The notes: generated from the letters alone by a model not told the origin. DNA of 64,000 nucleotides from an uncultured Raoultella sp. (GCA_900759445.1 CAAEVH010000048.1:124001-188000), one strand, 5' to 3'; shown: positions 19,355 through 29,279, counted from the stretch's first letter. Translations and numbers: made by a program.

Positions 19355-20494
19355 TCAACATCCTGACAGCTGGTGCAGCGCGGAAATGACCCGAGTGACG
19401 TCATCGTCGGTCATATCCGGGAACAAAGGGAGTGAACAGATACGCGCGCTGTTCCATTCCGTATTCGGTAAGGAAAGCGTCGGGAAACGCTCGCGGTAGT
19501 ATTTTTGCGTGTGGGCCGCGCGGAAGTGCAGGCCGGTGCCGATGCCCATGGCTTTCAGTTTTTCCATCAACGCATCGCGGCTAATCCCGCAGGTGGCTTC
19601 ATCCACGCGAATAATAAACAGGTGCCAGGCGTGCTGGTGTTCCCATTCCGGTATCGCCAGCGGCTTAAACGGCGTATCCGCCAGCTCGCGCAGATAGCGT
19701 TGGGCAATCTCGCTACGCCGCTGGTTGGCATGGGCCAGTTTATCCAGCTGTACCAGCGCCAGCGCGGCGTTGATATCGGCCAGATTGTATTTAAAGCCCG
19801 GCGAAATCACCTCCGCCTGCGGCGCCCGGCCATGCGTCTGACGGTCATAGGCATCGACGCCAAGTCCGTGAAATTTCAGGCTACGAATGCGCGATGCCAG
19901 CGCATCGTCATCGGTCACGATCAGACCACCTTCGGCGCAGGTCATATTTTTGATGGCGTGGAAAGAGAAGATCGCGCAGCCGCGTCCACCCACGTGTTTG
20001 CCCTTGTAATACGTCCCCGCCGCGTGCGCGGCATCTTCAATCACCGGAATGCCGTGACGTTCTGCCACGGCGCGAATCGCGTCGATATCCGCAGGCGCGC
20101 CCGCATAGTGCACGGGAATAATCGCCTTGGTGTTGGGGGTAATCGCCGCTGCCACCGCTTCGGCGGTAATCATCAGATTGTCGCGATCGACATCGATCAT
20201 CACCGGTGTCGCACCCAGCAGACAAATCATGTTCAGCGTGGAAACCCAGGTCTGGGATGGGGTGATGACTTCATCGCCCGGGCCAATGCCCAACGCCATC
20301 AGCGTGACGTGCATGCCGCCAGTCGCCGAACTCACCGCCACGGCGTGACGGTTGCCGGTCAGCGTACAGAATGCCTCTTCCAACGCCTGGTTTTTCGGTC
20401 CGGTAGTGATCCAGCCCGATTGCAAAACTTCACGCAGCGCAGCCAGCTCTGCGTCGCCCATCGACGGGCGCGAAAACGGCAAAAATTCGCTCAT
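19355..20494 (-). CDS. arnB: UDP-4-amino-4-deoxy-L-arabinose aminotransferase
   Basis: A 379-residue DegT/DnrJ-type PLP aminotransferase. The PLP lysine is K182 in SFHAIKNMT, and EDAAHAAG carries the cofactor-stacking region. It transfers an amino group from glutamate to UDP-Ara4O. This is the first gene of the arn operon. ATG at 20494 is preferred to the adjacent ATG at 20497 because the family begins [10 protein letters not shown]. The control region upstream contains a PmrA box. Confidence 0.95.
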   Translation of the reverse strand: MSEFLPFSRPSMGDAELAALREVLQSGWITTGPKNQALEEAFCTLTGNRHAVAVSSATGGMHVTLMALGIGPGDEVITPSQTWVSTLNMICLLGATPVMIDVDRDNLMITAEAVAAAITPNTKAIIPVHYAGAPADIDAIRAVAERHGIPVIEDAAHAAGTYYKGKHVGGRGCAIFSFHAIKNMTCAEGGLIVTDDDALASRIRSLKFHGLGVDAYDRQTHGRAPQAEVISPGFKYNLADINAALALVQLDKLAHANQRRSEIAQRYLRELADTPFKPLAIPEWEHQHAWHLFIIRVDEATCGISRDALMEKLKAMGIGTGLHFRAAHTQKYYRERFPTLSLPNTEWNSARICSLPLFPDMTDDDVTRVISALHQLSGC

Positions 20495-20862
20495 CATGTT
20501 CCTGTTCTGTATATGACCCTTTCAGGGTTACGGGGTCGATAGAAAAAATATCCTGCGCCAGCGGACTTAAACAAAATGAAAATGGAATCTCTTCAGCACC
20601 ACTTTTCATTCCAGGGTATTTGACGTTATTAAATTTAGACGGGGTTGCTTAGGATAATATTAAGAAATTAATATAATTTGCCGGACAGACAATAATCAAT
20701 TGTTTTTAAATGGAATTTACAAATGACGAGGCGGGAGAAGAGAGGGAAACCGGCTCCCGTTCATGGGCAAAACAGGAGCACGATGTAGTAAAGTAAACAG
20801 ACATTAAACGGTTAAACAATAAATAGAATTTTATTCTGCAATCTGAATTTCAAAAACAGATC
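20495..20862 (-). other. Upstream regulatory region of arnB and 3' flank of padC
   Basis: A non-coding stretch of 368 bases, clearly AT-richer than its surroundings. It holds the PmrA box (20648-20664) and, on the padC side, a small A/T-rich hairpin near 20829-20841 that could end padC transcription. No open frame with coding character was seen. Confidence 0.6.
20648..20664 (-). promoter_or_regulatory. PmrA (BasR) box upstream of arnB
   Basis: Read on the minus strand, the site is CTTAAT, five bases, CCTAAG. This matches the tandem PmrA consensus YTTAAK-N5-YTTAAK with one mismatch. It lies about 155 bases before the arnB start, in the correct orientation. It predicts activation by PmrAB under Fe3+, low pH or, through PmrD, low Mg2+. 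Recognised by eye. Confidence 0.7.
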
Positions 20863-21393
20863 TTAGCTCACAAAATCATTTCCGGTAGATGACAAATTTG
20901 CAGGAAAGTCAGCCGGTAATTGATTAGCCGGGCAATTAATGACGCTGTTATTATCCGCGCCGCAATCACGTATAAAGGTAATGGTGGCGAACTCGTCAAT
21001 CACTTCCGTCGGGTAAGCCGGTCCGGCTTCACGGTAAGAAACCATCAGCGGGATATGATCGTTCTGGAAGCAGACGGTTTTTTCCGGATTATTCATCACC
21101 CAGCGCGGGAAGAAGATGGTGCCGTGAAACAGTTTGTCGCCGAGATTGACGATCAGGCTCACATCAGTGCCGGTCGGTTCGGTCCAGGAAATTTTGTAGA
21201 TGCTTTCACCAACGCGAACGATGTAAGCCTGCTGATCTTTCACCCAACGATTCGCGACGATACCGCTGTGAATTCGGTAATCCAGGGTGTTGGCGTTTTT
21301 CACGTAAATTTCGTAATTCCAGCCGTTATCGTAGGTATAAACCAGATGTTTGCCGATAAAACCGCTCAGGTCATGTTTGTCGAATGTGCTCAT
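20863..21393 (-). CDS. padC: Phenolic acid decarboxylase
   Basis: A 176-residue cytoplasmic beta-barrel enzyme of the PAD family. It decarboxylates ferulic, p-coumaric and caffeic acid to vinyl phenols without a cofactor. Family hallmarks are FIGKHLVYTYDNGWNYEIYV at the N terminus and KISWTEPTGTDVSL in the middle. ATG at 21393 is chosen over one ten codons upstream because the family starts just before the DLSGFIGKH segment. It is divergent from a LysR regulator with about 100 bases between starts, which suggests induction by phenolic acids. Confidence 0.88.
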   Translation of the reverse strand: MSTFDKHDLSGFIGKHLVYTYDNGWNYEIYVKNANTLDYRIHSGIVANRWVKDQQAYIVRVGESIYKISWTEPTGTDVSLIVNLGDKLFHGTIFFPRWVMNNPEKTVCFQNDHIPLMVSYREAGPAYPTEVIDEFATITFIRDCGADNNSVINCPANQLPADFPANLSSTGNDFVS

Positions 21394-21493
21394 AATCTGT
21401 TCTCCTCTATTTGTTGAGAACAAGCATACTGCTTTAAAAAATGGATGAATAACGCTATGTTTTGATGAAACTCATTCACTTTTTCGATAAATC

Positions 21494-22354
21494 ATGCACA
21501 AAACGACGCTGGAACAATGGGCCTTGCTGGAAAAAGTCATCGCGCTCGGAAGTTTCGCAAAAGCAGCAGAAGAGACTCACCGCAGCCAGTCTTCGGTGAG
21601 CTATAACCTCGCCCTGTTGCAGGAAAGGCTGGGCGTCGCGCTGCTGCACCCCTCAGGCCGCCGCGCGGTCCTCACTCCGGCCGGAGAGCTGCTGCTAAGC
21701 CAGGTAAAACCGCTCCTGCAGGCATTTTCATACGTTGAAACCCGCGCGGCGACCCTGCACAACGGCGCACGAACCCGTCTGGACCTGGTTGTGGACAGTA
21801 TTTTCCCTCGCGAACGGCTGTTTGCCATTCTGCGCCAGTTTCAGCAGCGCCATCCGCAGACTCAGGTGAGGCTGACCGAAGTCCTCGAAAACATGAAAGA
21901 TGAGCAGGAGGCCCGCAGCGAAGCCGACGTGATGGTACTCACCCGCCGCCAGGATATTACCGGGCGCGGCGAATGGTTGATGAACATTGATTTTGTTGCC
22001 GTTGCCCACCGGGACCATCCGCTTGCCAGACTGAGCGGCCCCCTCGACGACAGTGCGCTGGCCTCCTGGCCGCTGGTACGTATCGCCGATCGCAGCGATG
22101 ACCCGCAGACGGGGCGCGAGGCGTGGACGTTTTCCACCATTGATGCCGCTATCGATGCCGTGCTCTATCAGGTCGGCTTCGGCTGGCTCCCGGAAGAGCG
22201 CATCCGCTCCCGGTTGGATCAGGGTCTGTTGAAAATATTGCCGCTCAGCCACGGCGCCCGACGCGCCACCCCGCTGCACCTGATCGTCAAACGCGATCTG
22301 GCGCCCATTGATGAGCAGCTCGCCACGCTGCTGGCGCTGTTCAGAGCGCCCTGA
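21494..22354 (+). CDS. LysR-family regulator, probably of padC
   Basis: A 286-residue LysR-type regulator. The winged helix-turn-helix occupies residues about 6-65 (SFAKAAEETHRSQSSVSYNLALLQ) and the effector domain about 90-280. Because it is divergent from padC, it is the natural candidate to sense phenolic acids and control the decarboxylase. It is not a PadR-family protein, which is the usual controller of padC in Gram-positives. Confidence 0.8.
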   Translation: MHKTTLEQWALLEKVIALGSFAKAAEETHRSQSSVSYNLALLQERLGVALLHPSGRRAVLTPAGELLLSQVKPLLQAFSYVETRAATLHNGARTRLDLVVDSIFPRERLFAILRQFQQRHPQTQVRLTEVLENMKDEQEARSEADVMVLTRRQDITGRGEWLMNIDFVAVAHRDHPLARLSGPLDDSALASWPLVRIADRSDDPQTGREAWTFSTIDAAIDAVLYQVGFGWLPEERIRSRLDQGLLKILPLSHGARRATPLHLIVKRDLAPIDEQLATLLALFRAP

Positions 22355-22357
22355 ATC

Positions 22358-22373
22358 GCCCGCTTGCGCGGGC
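22358..22373 (+). terminator. Hairpin after LysR gene
   Basis: GCCCGC-TTGC-GCGGGC begins three bases after the LysR stop codon. It is a stable 6-bp GC stem, but no T-run follows, so it is a weak terminator or an mRNA end stabiliser. Confidence 0.4.
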
Positions 22374-22496
22374 CTACGGGCCACTCATCCTTCACGTTGT
22401 CTCGACCTGGCTAACCTGCAGACAATCTGAATGATGAAGTGTGTATATGAAATTCTTATACTTTCTGTCCTGACATTGATCCAGGTTAGGCCTGAA

Positions 22497-22524
22497 GTAT
22501 GATGAATTATTAAAATCATCATAC
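22497..22524 (+). promoter_or_regulatory. NikR operator of nikABCDE
   Basis: GTATGA, 16 bases, TCATAC: an exact match to the known NikR operator pattern of E. coli, including the perfectly inverted half-sites. It ends 25 bases before the nikA start. With nickel bound, the NikR encoded at the end of the operon should repress transcription here. Confidence 0.93.
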
Positions 22525-22549
22525 TTTCCTTCCTGTTGAGATAAAGACC

Positions 22550-24118
22550 TTGTCTATTTTCCGCACCACGCTGCTGGCGCTCCTCGCCTGCGCACCTCTG
22601 TTGACCGCCGCCGCTTCCTACGACATCACCACCGCCTGGCCGGTGAACGTGGGTCCGCTGAATCCGCATCTGTATACCCCCAACCAAATGTTTGCCCAAA
22701 GCATGGTGTATGAGCCGCTGGTCAAGTACCAGGCGGATGGTGCGGTAAAGCCGTGGCTGGCCACCCGCTGGAGCCACTCTGCGGACGGGAAAGTGTGGCT
22801 CTTTACCCTGCGTAACGACGTGCAGTTTTCTAACGGCGAGCCGTTCAATGCGCAGGCTGCGGTCGCCAACTTCCAGGCGGTGCTGGCTAACCGGCAGCGC
22901 CATGCCTGGCTGGAGCTCACCAATCAGATTGCCGACGTGCGGGCGCTCGGCGATACGCAGCTGCAGATTACGCTCAAAAGCGCCTACTACCCTTTCTTGC
23001 AGGAGCTGGCTCTGCCGCGCCCGTTCCGTTTTATCGCCCCTTCGCAGTTTGTGGAAGGGGGAACGCAACACGGTATCAAAGCGCCCATCGGTACCGGCCC
23101 CTGGGTACTGAAAACTTCGAAACTCAACCAGTATGATGTGCTGGTACGTAACGACCGCTACTGGGGTGACAAACCGGCGATCTGCCAGGTGACCGTGAAA
23201 GTGATTCCGGATCCGATGACCCGCGCCGTGGCCTTTGAAACCGGCGATATCGATCTGCTTTACGGTAACGAGGGCCTGCTGCCGCTGGATACCTTCGCCC
23301 GTTTCAGCCATAACCCGGCCTGGCGTACCCAGCTCTCTCAACCTGTGGAAACGGTGATGCTGGCGCTTAACTCCGCCAGAGCCCCCACCAATGAACTGGC
23401 GGTGCGTGAAGCGCTGAATTATGCGGTGAACAAAAAATCGCTGATCGACAATGCGCTGTACGGTACGCAGCAGGTGGCCGACACGCTTTTCGCCCCTTCC
23501 GTGCCATACGCCAACATTGGTCTGAAACCGCGCCACTACGACCCGCAGCAGGCCAACGCCCTGCTGGAGAACGCCGGTTGGAACCGGCCCGCGGGCAAAG
23601 CGATTCGCGAGAAGAACGGCCAGCCGCTGCACATAGAACTGTCGTTTATCGGTACCGATGCCCTGAGTAAGTCGATGGCGGAGATAATCCAGGCGGATAT
23701 GCGCCAGGTCGGGGTGGATGTGGCGCTGGTCGGTGAAGAGGAGAGCAGCATTTACGCCCGCCAGCGCGACGGCCGCTTTGGCATGATCTTTAACCGTACC
23801 TGGGGCGCGCCGTATGACCCGCATGCTTTTATGAGCTCAATGCGCGTCCCCTCGCACGCTGATTACCAGGCGCAGCAAGGGCTAGCGGACAAATCACTGA
23901 TTGATAAAGAGATTGGTCAGGTTCTGACCACCAGCAACGATGCGCAACGTCAGGCGCTGTATCGCGATATTCTGACTCGTCTGCACAACGACGCGGTCTA
24001 TCTGCCCGTCAGCTATATCTCAATGATGGTGGTGGCGAAACCCGAGCTGGGAGCGATTCCTTACGCACCGGTTACCGCTGAAATTCCGTTCGAACAGATC
24101 CAGCCGGTGAATCCCTGA
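22550..24118 (+). CDS. nikA: Periplasmic nickel-binding protein
   Basis: A 522-residue SBP family 5 protein with a signal peptide (hydrophobic residues 7-20). The mature sequence starts at [18 protein letters not shown] and is nearly identical in many stretches to E. coli NikA, including [12 protein letters not shown] with the histidine of the metal site. It delivers chelated nickel to NikBC. The start is TTG at 22550, preceded by a GAGATAAAG ribosome site; no better ATG exists. The stop overlaps the nikB start. Confidence 0.95.
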   Translation: MSIFRTTLLALLACAPLLTAAASYDITTAWPVNVGPLNPHLYTPNQMFAQSMVYEPLVKYQADGAVKPWLATRWSHSADGKVWLFTLRNDVQFSNGEPFNAQAAVANFQAVLANRQRHAWLELTNQIADVRALGDTQLQITLKSAYYPFLQELALPRPFRFIAPSQFVEGGTQHGIKAPIGTGPWVLKTSKLNQYDVLVRNDRYWGDKPAICQVTVKVIPDPMTRAVAFETGDIDLLYGNEGLLPLDTFARFSHNPAWRTQLSQPVETVMLALNSARAPTNELAVREALNYAVNKKSLIDNALYGTQQVADTLFAPSVPYANIGLKPRHYDPQQANALLENAGWNRPAGKAIREKNGQPLHIELSFIGTDALSKSMAEIIQADMRQVGVDVALVGEEESSIYARQRDGRFGMIFNRTWGAPYDPHAFMSSMRVPSHADYQAQQGLADKSLIDKEIGQVLTTSNDAQRQALYRDILTRLHNDAVYLPVSYISMMVVAKPELGAIPYAPVTAEIPFEQIQPVNP

Positions 24119-25062
24119 TGCAACGTTATCTGCTGCGCCGCATTCTGCTGCTGATTCCGATGATTTTTGCCGCCTCGGTGATTATCTTCCTGATGCTGCG
24201 CCTCGGCACCGGTGACCCGGCGCTCGACTATCTGCGGCTTTCAAACCTGCCGCCCACGCCGGATATGGTGGCCTCTACGCGGGCGATGCTCGGGTTGGAT
24301 CAACCGCTCGTCGTCCAGTACGGCCGCTGGCTGTGGCGGGCGCTGCATCTCGATTTTGGCGTATCATTTGCCACCCAGCGCCCGGTGCTTGACGATGTGC
24401 TGCGCTTCCTGCCCGCCACGCTGCAGCTGGCGGGCGCGGCGCTGGTGCTGATCCTGCTGACCTCGGTACCGCTGGGCATCTGGGCCGCGCGTCACCGCGA
24501 GAATTTGCCGGATTTCATCGTGCGGATCATCGCCTTTCTCGGCGTGTCGATGCCAAACTTCTGGCTCGCCTTTTTACTGGTGCTCTTCTTCTCGGTCTAT
24601 TTACAGTGGCTGCCGGCTCTGGGCTACGGCGGCTGGCAGCATATCATCCTGCCGGCCGTGTCGATTGCGTTTATGTCGCTGGCGATTAACGCCCGCCTCC
24701 TGCGCGCCAGCATGCTGGAAGTCGCCGGACAGCGCCATGTCACCTGGGCTCGCCTGCGCGGCCTGAATGCCAGGCAAATCGAACGTCGCCACATTCTGCG
24801 CAACGCCTCGCTACCGATGATTACCGCCGTGGGAATGCACATTGGCGAACTGATCGGCGGGACGATGATCATCGAAAATATCTTTGCCTGGCCGGGCATC
24901 GGACGCTATGCCGTTTCGGCCATTTTTAACCGTGATTATCCGGTTATTCAATGTTTTACACTTATCATGGTGGTGGTATTCGCCCTGTGTAATCTGGCGG
25001 TCGACCTGGTAAATGCCGCGCTGGACCCGCGCATTCGTCGTCATGAAGGAGCGCGCTCATGA
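24118..25062 (+). CDS. nikB: Nickel ABC transporter permease NikB
   Basis: A 314-residue permease of the oligopeptide/nickel (DppB) type with six membrane helices. The EAA loop lies near residue 210 ([19 protein letters not shown]). It pairs with NikC to form the channel. It starts inside the nikA stop and overlaps nikC by 4 bases. Confidence 0.94.
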   Translation: MQRYLLRRILLLIPMIFAASVIIFLMLRLGTGDPALDYLRLSNLPPTPDMVASTRAMLGLDQPLVVQYGRWLWRALHLDFGVSFATQRPVLDDVLRFLPATLQLAGAALVLILLTSVPLGIWAARHRENLPDFIVRIIAFLGVSMPNFWLAFLLVLFFSVYLQWLPALGYGGWQHIILPAVSIAFMSLAINARLLRASMLEVAGQRHVTWARLRGLNARQIERRHILRNASLPMITAVGMHIGELIGGTMIIENIFAWPGIGRYAVSAIFNRDYPVIQCFTLIMVVVFALCNLAVDLVNAALDPRIRRHEGARS

Positions 25063-25892
25063 GCTTTTTCTTCTCAGCGCGCGGTTCGGTGCGCGCGGCG
25101 CTGGTCATCATCGTCCTGCTGACGCTGGTGGCGCTCACCAGCCAGTGGTGGCTACCGTATGATCCGCAGGCCATTGATTTACCTTCCCGTCTGCTGTCGC
25201 CAGACGGCCAGCACTGGCTGGGAACCGACCATCTTGGCCGCGATATTTTCTCCCGTCTGCTGGCGGCGACCCGGGTGTCGCTGGGGGCGGTGATGGCCTG
25301 TTTACTGCTGGTTCTGGCGCTGGGGCTCCTCATTGGCGGCTGTGCCGGCCTGATGGGCGGGCGCGTCGATCAGCTCACCATGCGGGTGGCCGATATGTTT
25401 ATGACCTTTCCTACCTCCATTCTGTCGTTCTTTATGGTCGGCGCGCTGGGGACCGGGTTGAGCAACGTGATTATCGCCATCGCCCTGTCGCACTGGGCGT
25501 GGTACGCGCGCATGGTTCGTAGCCTGGTGGTGTCCCTGCGCCAGCGCGAGTTTATTCTCGCCGCGCGGCTGAGCGGCGCAAATCGCTGGCGGCTTTTCCT
25601 CGATCACCTGGCCGGCGCGGTGGTGCCGTCGCTGCTGGTCCTCGCTACCCTCGATATCGGTCATATGATGCTGCACGTCGCCGGGATGTCGTTCCTCGGC
25701 CTTGGCGTCAGCGCACCCACGGCGGAATGGGGGGTAATGATTAACGATGCGCGGCAGTTTATCTGGACCCAGCCGCTACAGATGCTGTGGCCCGGCCTGG
25801 CGCTGTTTATCAGCGTGATGGCCTTTAACCTGGTGGGCGACGCGCTGCGCGATCGTCTCGATCCTCACCTGATCGCGGAGCACAGCCACTGA
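25059..25892 (+). CDS. nikC: Nickel ABC transporter permease NikC
   Basis: A 277-residue DppC-type permease. It has an N-terminal helix (residues 9-28), the [14 protein letters not shown] segment after it and an EAA loop near residue 165 ([16 protein letters not shown]). It overlaps nikB by 4 bases and nikD by one base. Confidence 0.94.
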   Translation: MSFFFSARGSVRAALVIIVLLTLVALTSQWWLPYDPQAIDLPSRLLSPDGQHWLGTDHLGRDIFSRLLAATRVSLGAVMACLLLVLALGLLIGGCAGLMGGRVDQLTMRVADMFMTFPTSILSFFMVGALGTGLSNVIIAIALSHWAWYARMVRSLVVSLRQREFILAARLSGANRWRLFLDHLAGAVVPSLLVLATLDIGHMMLHVAGMSFLGLGVSAPTAEWGVMINDARQFIWTQPLQMLWPGLALFISVMAFNLVGDALRDRLDPHLIAEHSH

Positions 25893-26656
25893 TGCCGCAA
25901 AAGATCCAGTTAGAACACTTTACCCTGCGCGCCGGCCGCCCGCTGGTGACGGAGCTGTCGCTGACCCTGCGTCGCGGGCAGGTGCTGGCCCTGCTGGGCA
26001 GCAGCGGTTGCGGAAAATCGCTGACCTGTGCCGCCGCGCTTGGCGTTCTGCCCCCCGGCGTCCGGCAAACCGCCGGGCGTCTGCTGCTGGACGGCATTCC
26101 GGTGCACGGCGAACAGCTACGGGGCGGTACCATTGCCACCATTATGCAGAATCCGCGCAGCGCCTTTAATCCGCTGTATACGATGGCGACTCACGCGCGG
26201 GAAACCTGCCGCGCCACCGGCCAGCCTGCGGATGATGCGGCGCTTATTGCCGCCATGACCGCCGTCGGTCTGGAAAACCCGTCTCAGCTGCTGAAACGCT
26301 ATCCCTTCGAGATGAGCGGCGGGATGTTGCAGCGAATGATGATCGCCCTCGCCCTGCTGAGTAAAGCCCCCTTTATCTTCGCCGATGAACCCACCACCGA
26401 CCTCGATGCCGTGGCGCAGGGGCGCATTCTGGATCTACTGGAAGAGATTGTCACCAGCCGCGGCCAGGGCCTGCTGCTGGTGACTCACGACATGGGCGTG
26501 GTGGCGCGGCTGGCGCACGAGGTCGCGGTGATGGACCGCGGGCGCATCGTCGAGCATTGCGACGTCAACACCCTGTTCAGCGCTCCCCGGCATCCGGTGA
26601 GTCAACGGCTGCTGGCGGCGCACCTGGCGCTGTACGGAATGGAGTTTGCAGGATGA
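25892..26656 (+). CDS. nikD: Nickel ABC transporter ATPase NikD
   Basis: A 254-residue ABC ATPase: Walker A GSSGCGKS near residue 36, signature [10 protein letters not shown] near 145 and Walker [13 protein letters not shown] near 165. It powers nickel uptake together with NikE. It overlaps the nikE start by 4 bases. Confidence 0.94.
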   Translation: MPQKIQLEHFTLRAGRPLVTELSLTLRRGQVLALLGSSGCGKSLTCAAALGVLPPGVRQTAGRLLLDGIPVHGEQLRGGTIATIMQNPRSAFNPLYTMATHARETCRATGQPADDAALIAAMTAVGLENPSQLLKRYPFEMSGGMLQRMMIALALLSKAPFIFADEPTTDLDAVAQGRILDLLEEIVTSRGQGLLLVTHDMGVVARLAHEVAVMDRGRIVEHCDVNTLFSAPRHPVSQRLLAAHLALYGMEFAG

Positions 26657-27444
26657 ACCTACTGAATGTTACCGACGTCAGCCACGATTACCCGCACCAT
26701 CCGGGCGTGCTGCGCGACGTCAGCCTGAACGTCCAGGCGGGTGAAACGGTGGCGCTGCTTGGACGCAGCGGCTGCGGTAAAAGCACCCTGGCGCGGATGC
26801 TGGTCGGCCTTGAGACACCGGATCACGGCGAGATAACCTGGCGCGGGACGCCGATTCATACGCTAAAAGGCGACGCGCAACGGGCGTTTCGTCGTGATAT
26901 CCAGCTGGTTTTCCAGGATGCTCAAAGCGCGGTGAACCCGCGAAAAACGGTGAATGAGATCATCAGCGAGCCGCTGCGCCATCTGTTTCGCTTCGCGCGC
27001 GATGAGCGCCAGGCGCGGGTCGACGCGATGATGCAGGCGGTGGACCTTTCTCCACACCTGCTCGACAAACGCCCGCACCAGCTCAGCGGCGGGCAGCTGC
27101 AGCGGGTCTGCCTGGCGCGGGCGCTGGTTGTGCGTCCCCCCTTACTGATCCTCGATGAGGCCGTCTCGAATCTTGACCTCGTTTTGCAGGCAGAGATCGT
27201 TGCGCTGCTGAAGCGTCTGCAGGTACAGTTTTCTACCGCCTGCCTGTTTATCACCCACGATCTGCGGCTGGTAGAGCGCTTTTGCCAGCGGGTGATGGTG
27301 ATGGAAAGCGGGCAGATTCTTGAGACCACGGCGGTCAACACGCCGCTGCGCCTTCAGTCAATGGCAGGACGGACACTTCAACGGGCGGTCCTCCCTGCTT
27401 TTCCACCTTCCCTTGCCATAGAGAAACGACCATGCAGCGCGTAA
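26653..27444 (+). CDS. nikE: Nickel ABC transporter ATPase NikE
   Basis: A 263-residue ABC ATPase: Walker [10 protein letters not shown] near residue 37, Q-loop [10 protein letters not shown], signature LSGGQLQRV and Walker [16 protein letters not shown] at 26653 is chosen because it overlaps the nikD stop and matches the E. coli N terminus; an earlier in-frame ATG lies deep inside nikD. The last 13 bases overlap nikR. Confidence 0.94.
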   Translation: MNLLNVTDVSHDYPHHPGVLRDVSLNVQAGETVALLGRSGCGKSTLARMLVGLETPDHGEITWRGTPIHTLKGDAQRAFRRDIQLVFQDAQSAVNPRKTVNEIISEPLRHLFRFARDERQARVDAMMQAVDLSPHLLDKRPHQLSGGQLQRVCLARALVVRPPLLILDEAVSNLDLVLQAEIVALLKRLQVQFSTACLFITHDLRLVERFCQRVMVMESGQILETTAVNTPLRLQSMAGRTLQRAVLPAFPPSLAIEKRPCSA

Positions 27445-27848
27445 CCCTGACTCTTGATGACGATCTTCTGGCGACCCTGGACGCGCTGAGCGCCCAGCGC
27501 GGCTATCACAACCGTTCGGAGGCGGTGCGCGATATCTTGCGCAATTCGTTGATGCATGAGCATGCGCAGCGGCCCGAACAGCGCGGTTACGCGGTGCTTT
27601 CCTATGTCTATGAACATGAAAAGCGCGAGCTGGCAAGCCGACTGATCGCCACGCAGCATCACCATCATGACCTGTCCGTTGCGACGCTGCATGTACATAT
27701 CAGCCATGACGACTGTCTGGAGATTGCCGTCCTTAAAGGTGAAATGGGCGAGGTGCGGCATTTTGCCGATGAGGTGATTGCTCAGCGCGGCGTACGTCAC
27801 GGGCATCTGCACTGCTTAACCGCGCAAGACGAGGGTCCGCACGACTGA
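27432..27848 (+). CDS. nikR: Nickel-responsive repressor NikR
   Basis: A 138-residue ribbon-helix-helix repressor. Residues 1-45 form the DNA-binding domain. The C-terminal ACT-like domain has the full square-planar nickel site at the canonical positions: His76, His87, His89 and Cys95. It starts within nikE and should be expressed from the nik promoter and possibly its own. The target is the exact operator in front of nikA. The C terminus is a few residues longer than the E. coli protein. Confidence 0.96.
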   Translation: MQRVTLTLDDDLLATLDALSAQRGYHNRSEAVRDILRNSLMHEHAQRPEQRGYAVLSYVYEHEKRELASRLIATQHHHHDLSVATLHVHISHDDCLEIAVLKGEMGEVRHFADEVIAQRGVRHGHLHCLTAQDEGPHD

Positions 27849-27906
27849 CCCGCCGATGATGGCGGAAACGCAATTCGACGTATCGCCCTGAAAACCGACC
27901 AATTTA

Positions 27907-27937
27907 ACGTGGTTTATCAACAGTTGATAAACCACGT
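27907..27937. repeat. 31-bp near-perfect palindrome between nikR and the mgtE promoter
   Basis: The 15-base arms ACGTGGTTTATCAAC and its exact reverse complement flank a single A. The palindrome ends about 11 bases before the putative -35 of the mgtE leader promoter. No T-run follows on the plus strand, so it is not a standard terminator. It could be a high-affinity operator or a cruciform-forming end signal for nikR. Confidence 0.75.
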
Positions 27938-27948
27938 AAATTATATGC

Positions 27949-27976
27949 TTTCACCACTTTTCTACCTGCCTATAAT
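27949..27976 (+). promoter_or_regulatory. Candidate promoter of the M-box/mgtE transcript
   Basis: A perfect TATAAT -10 lies at 27971-27976, with a weak -35 (TTTCAC, 27949-27954) 16 bases upstream. Transcription would start near 27983, a few bases before the riboswitch. The -10 match is strong, the -35 poor. Confidence 0.55.
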
Positions 27977-27991
27977 GGCCGCTCATTTAAC

Positions 27992-28218
27992 GATCTCGTT
28001 ATGGCGAGGCTCCTGCACAAATACAAGTTACCGCCCTGCTGGTATCGAGAGAGACCACTCAGGGAAATACAGGCATCCATCGAATCAAGGTGTTGCCAAG
28101 GTAACTTCTGACGGCATTCATGCCGGACAGATACGTTGTGCAGTGCTAAAACCAGGACGTAGGGATCTGCCTGTGCTCATCCTGTCTTGTTCGCCCCTAT
28201 GAGTGATTTTTTATAGGG
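27992..28218 (+). promoter_or_regulatory. M-box (ykoK) magnesium riboswitch in the mgtE leader
   Basis: Two hallmark blocks of the M-box aptamer are present in order: GTTATGGCGAGGCTCCTG at 27999-28016 and CAGTGCTAAA at 28141-28150. They are closed by an exact 8-bp pairing of CTGCACAA (28013-28020) with TTGTGCAG (28135-28142). A basal helix can form between GATCTC (27992-27997) and GGGATC (28162-28167). Downstream, CCCTAT (28195-28200) can pair with ATAGGG (28213-28218), which covers the mgtE ribosome site. Binding of Mg2+ would be expected to lower mgtE expression. Confidence 0.8.
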
Positions 28219-28227
28219 AATTACACC

Positions 28228-29241
28228 ATGTCTTCAATGCAACACTGCGCCGCGCATCTGGCCACTTCCGCCTTCGACGGCGATGCGATCGCCCAGTACA
28301 TGCGTACCGATTTTATCACTCTGCCCGAGCACCTCAGCGTCTATGAAGCGCGGGAGCTCTTTGTCTCGCAGCTCACCAGCGATGATATTCCAGGCCAGGT
28401 CTTTGTGGTGGCCGGAAAGAAGCTGCGCGGCAGTTTATCGATTAAAAAGCTGCTTCAGGAGAGCGATACGGCGCAATCCATTCGCTATCTGATGGACAGC
28501 TGCCTGTTTCGCGTGAAGCCCGATGATGAGCGTCAGGAGGTGGTCGCCGAACTGAGCGAACGCGGACTCGACCTGGTGCCGGTGGTTGAAAAAGGCGAAC
28601 TGGTCGGCTGCCTGATGGAGAAAGAGATTGCCCATCTGCTGGAAGACGACGTCACCGAAGATGTGCATCGCCAGGGCGCAACGCTCCCGCTGGATAAGCC
28701 CTATCTGGAGATCAGCCCGTGGACGCTGTGGAAAAAACGTTCGGTGTGGTTATTGCTGCTGTTCGTCGCGGAAGCCTACACCAGCAGCGTCATTCAACAT
28801 TTTGAAGAGGCGCTGGAATCGGCCATTGCGCTGGCCTTCTTTATTCCGCTGCTGATCGGTACCGGCGGTAACAGCGGTACGCAGATCACCTCCACGCTGG
28901 TCCGTTCCATGGCGCTCGGGGAAGTCCGCCTGCGCGATATGGGCCGGGTGATTCGTAAAGAGATGACGACGTCGCTGCTGATTGCCATCACTCTCGGTCT
29001 GGCGGGCTGCCTGCGCGCCTGGATGATGGGCATTGGCATGGAGATCACCCTGATTGTCAGCCTGACGCTGGTATGTATTACGCTGTGGAGCGCGGTGGTA
29101 TCGTCAGTGATCCCTCTGACGCTTAAGCGCGTGGGCATCGACCCGGCGGTCGTCTCCGCGCCGTTTATCGCCACGCTGATTGATGGCACCGGGCTGATTA
29201 TCTACTTCAAAATCGCCCAGCACTTTCTTGGTCTGAGCTGA
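28228..29241 (+). CDS. mgtE: MgtE-family magnesium transporter, short form
   Basis: A 337-residue protein with a CBS-domain pair at about residues 20-150 and five membrane helices from about 172 to 335. The pore region GTGGNSGTQITSTL and the final AVVSAPFIATLIDGTGLIIYF are the family hallmarks. It lacks the roughly 130-residue N domain found in the 450-residue Thermus-type MgtE. It should import Mg2+ (or Co2+) down the electrochemical gradient, gated by Mg2+ bound to the CBS domains. It is controlled by the M-box leader directly upstream. Confidence 0.85.
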   Translation: MSSMQHCAAHLATSAFDGDAIAQYMRTDFITLPEHLSVYEARELFVSQLTSDDIPGQVFVVAGKKLRGSLSIKKLLQESDTAQSIRYLMDSCLFRVKPDDERQEVVAELSERGLDLVPVVEKGELVGCLMEKEIAHLLEDDVTEDVHRQGATLPLDKPYLEISPWTLWKKRSVWLLLLFVAEAYTSSVIQHFEEALESAIALAFFIPLLIGTGGNSGTQITSTLVRSMALGEVRLRDMGRVIRKEMTTSLLIAITLGLAGCLRAWMMGIGMEITLIVSLTLVCITLWSAVVSSVIPLTLKRVGIDPAVVSAPFIATLIDGTGLIIYFKIAQHFLGLS

Positions 29242-29248
29242 TAAATCG

Positions 29249-29279
29249 GGGGCAGCTTCCCGTAACAGGAGGCTGCCCC
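29249..29279. terminator. Hairpin between convergent mgtE and yhiN
   Basis: GGGGCAGCTTCC pairs with GGAGGCTGCCCC around a 7-base loop, a 12-bp stem with one G-T pair. It fills the 42 bases between the two stop codons and can serve both directions, although neither side has a long T-run. Confidence 0.7.

Noticed and set aside
19505..20542. A 345-codon open frame antisense to arnB
   Set aside because: It is a shadow of arnB with low-complexity Arg/His-rich composition and no ribosome site.
22475..22488. TTGATCCAGGTTAG as an FNR site before nikA
   Set aside because: Only the left half fits TTGAT-N4-ATCAA. FNR control of nik is known in E. coli, but this match alone is not enough.
22385..23824. 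A 479-codon open frame antisense to nikA
   Set aside because: It mirrors the strongly conserved nikA gene, is rich in Arg, Gln and His as is usual for antisense frames in GC-rich DNA, and has no recognisable domain.
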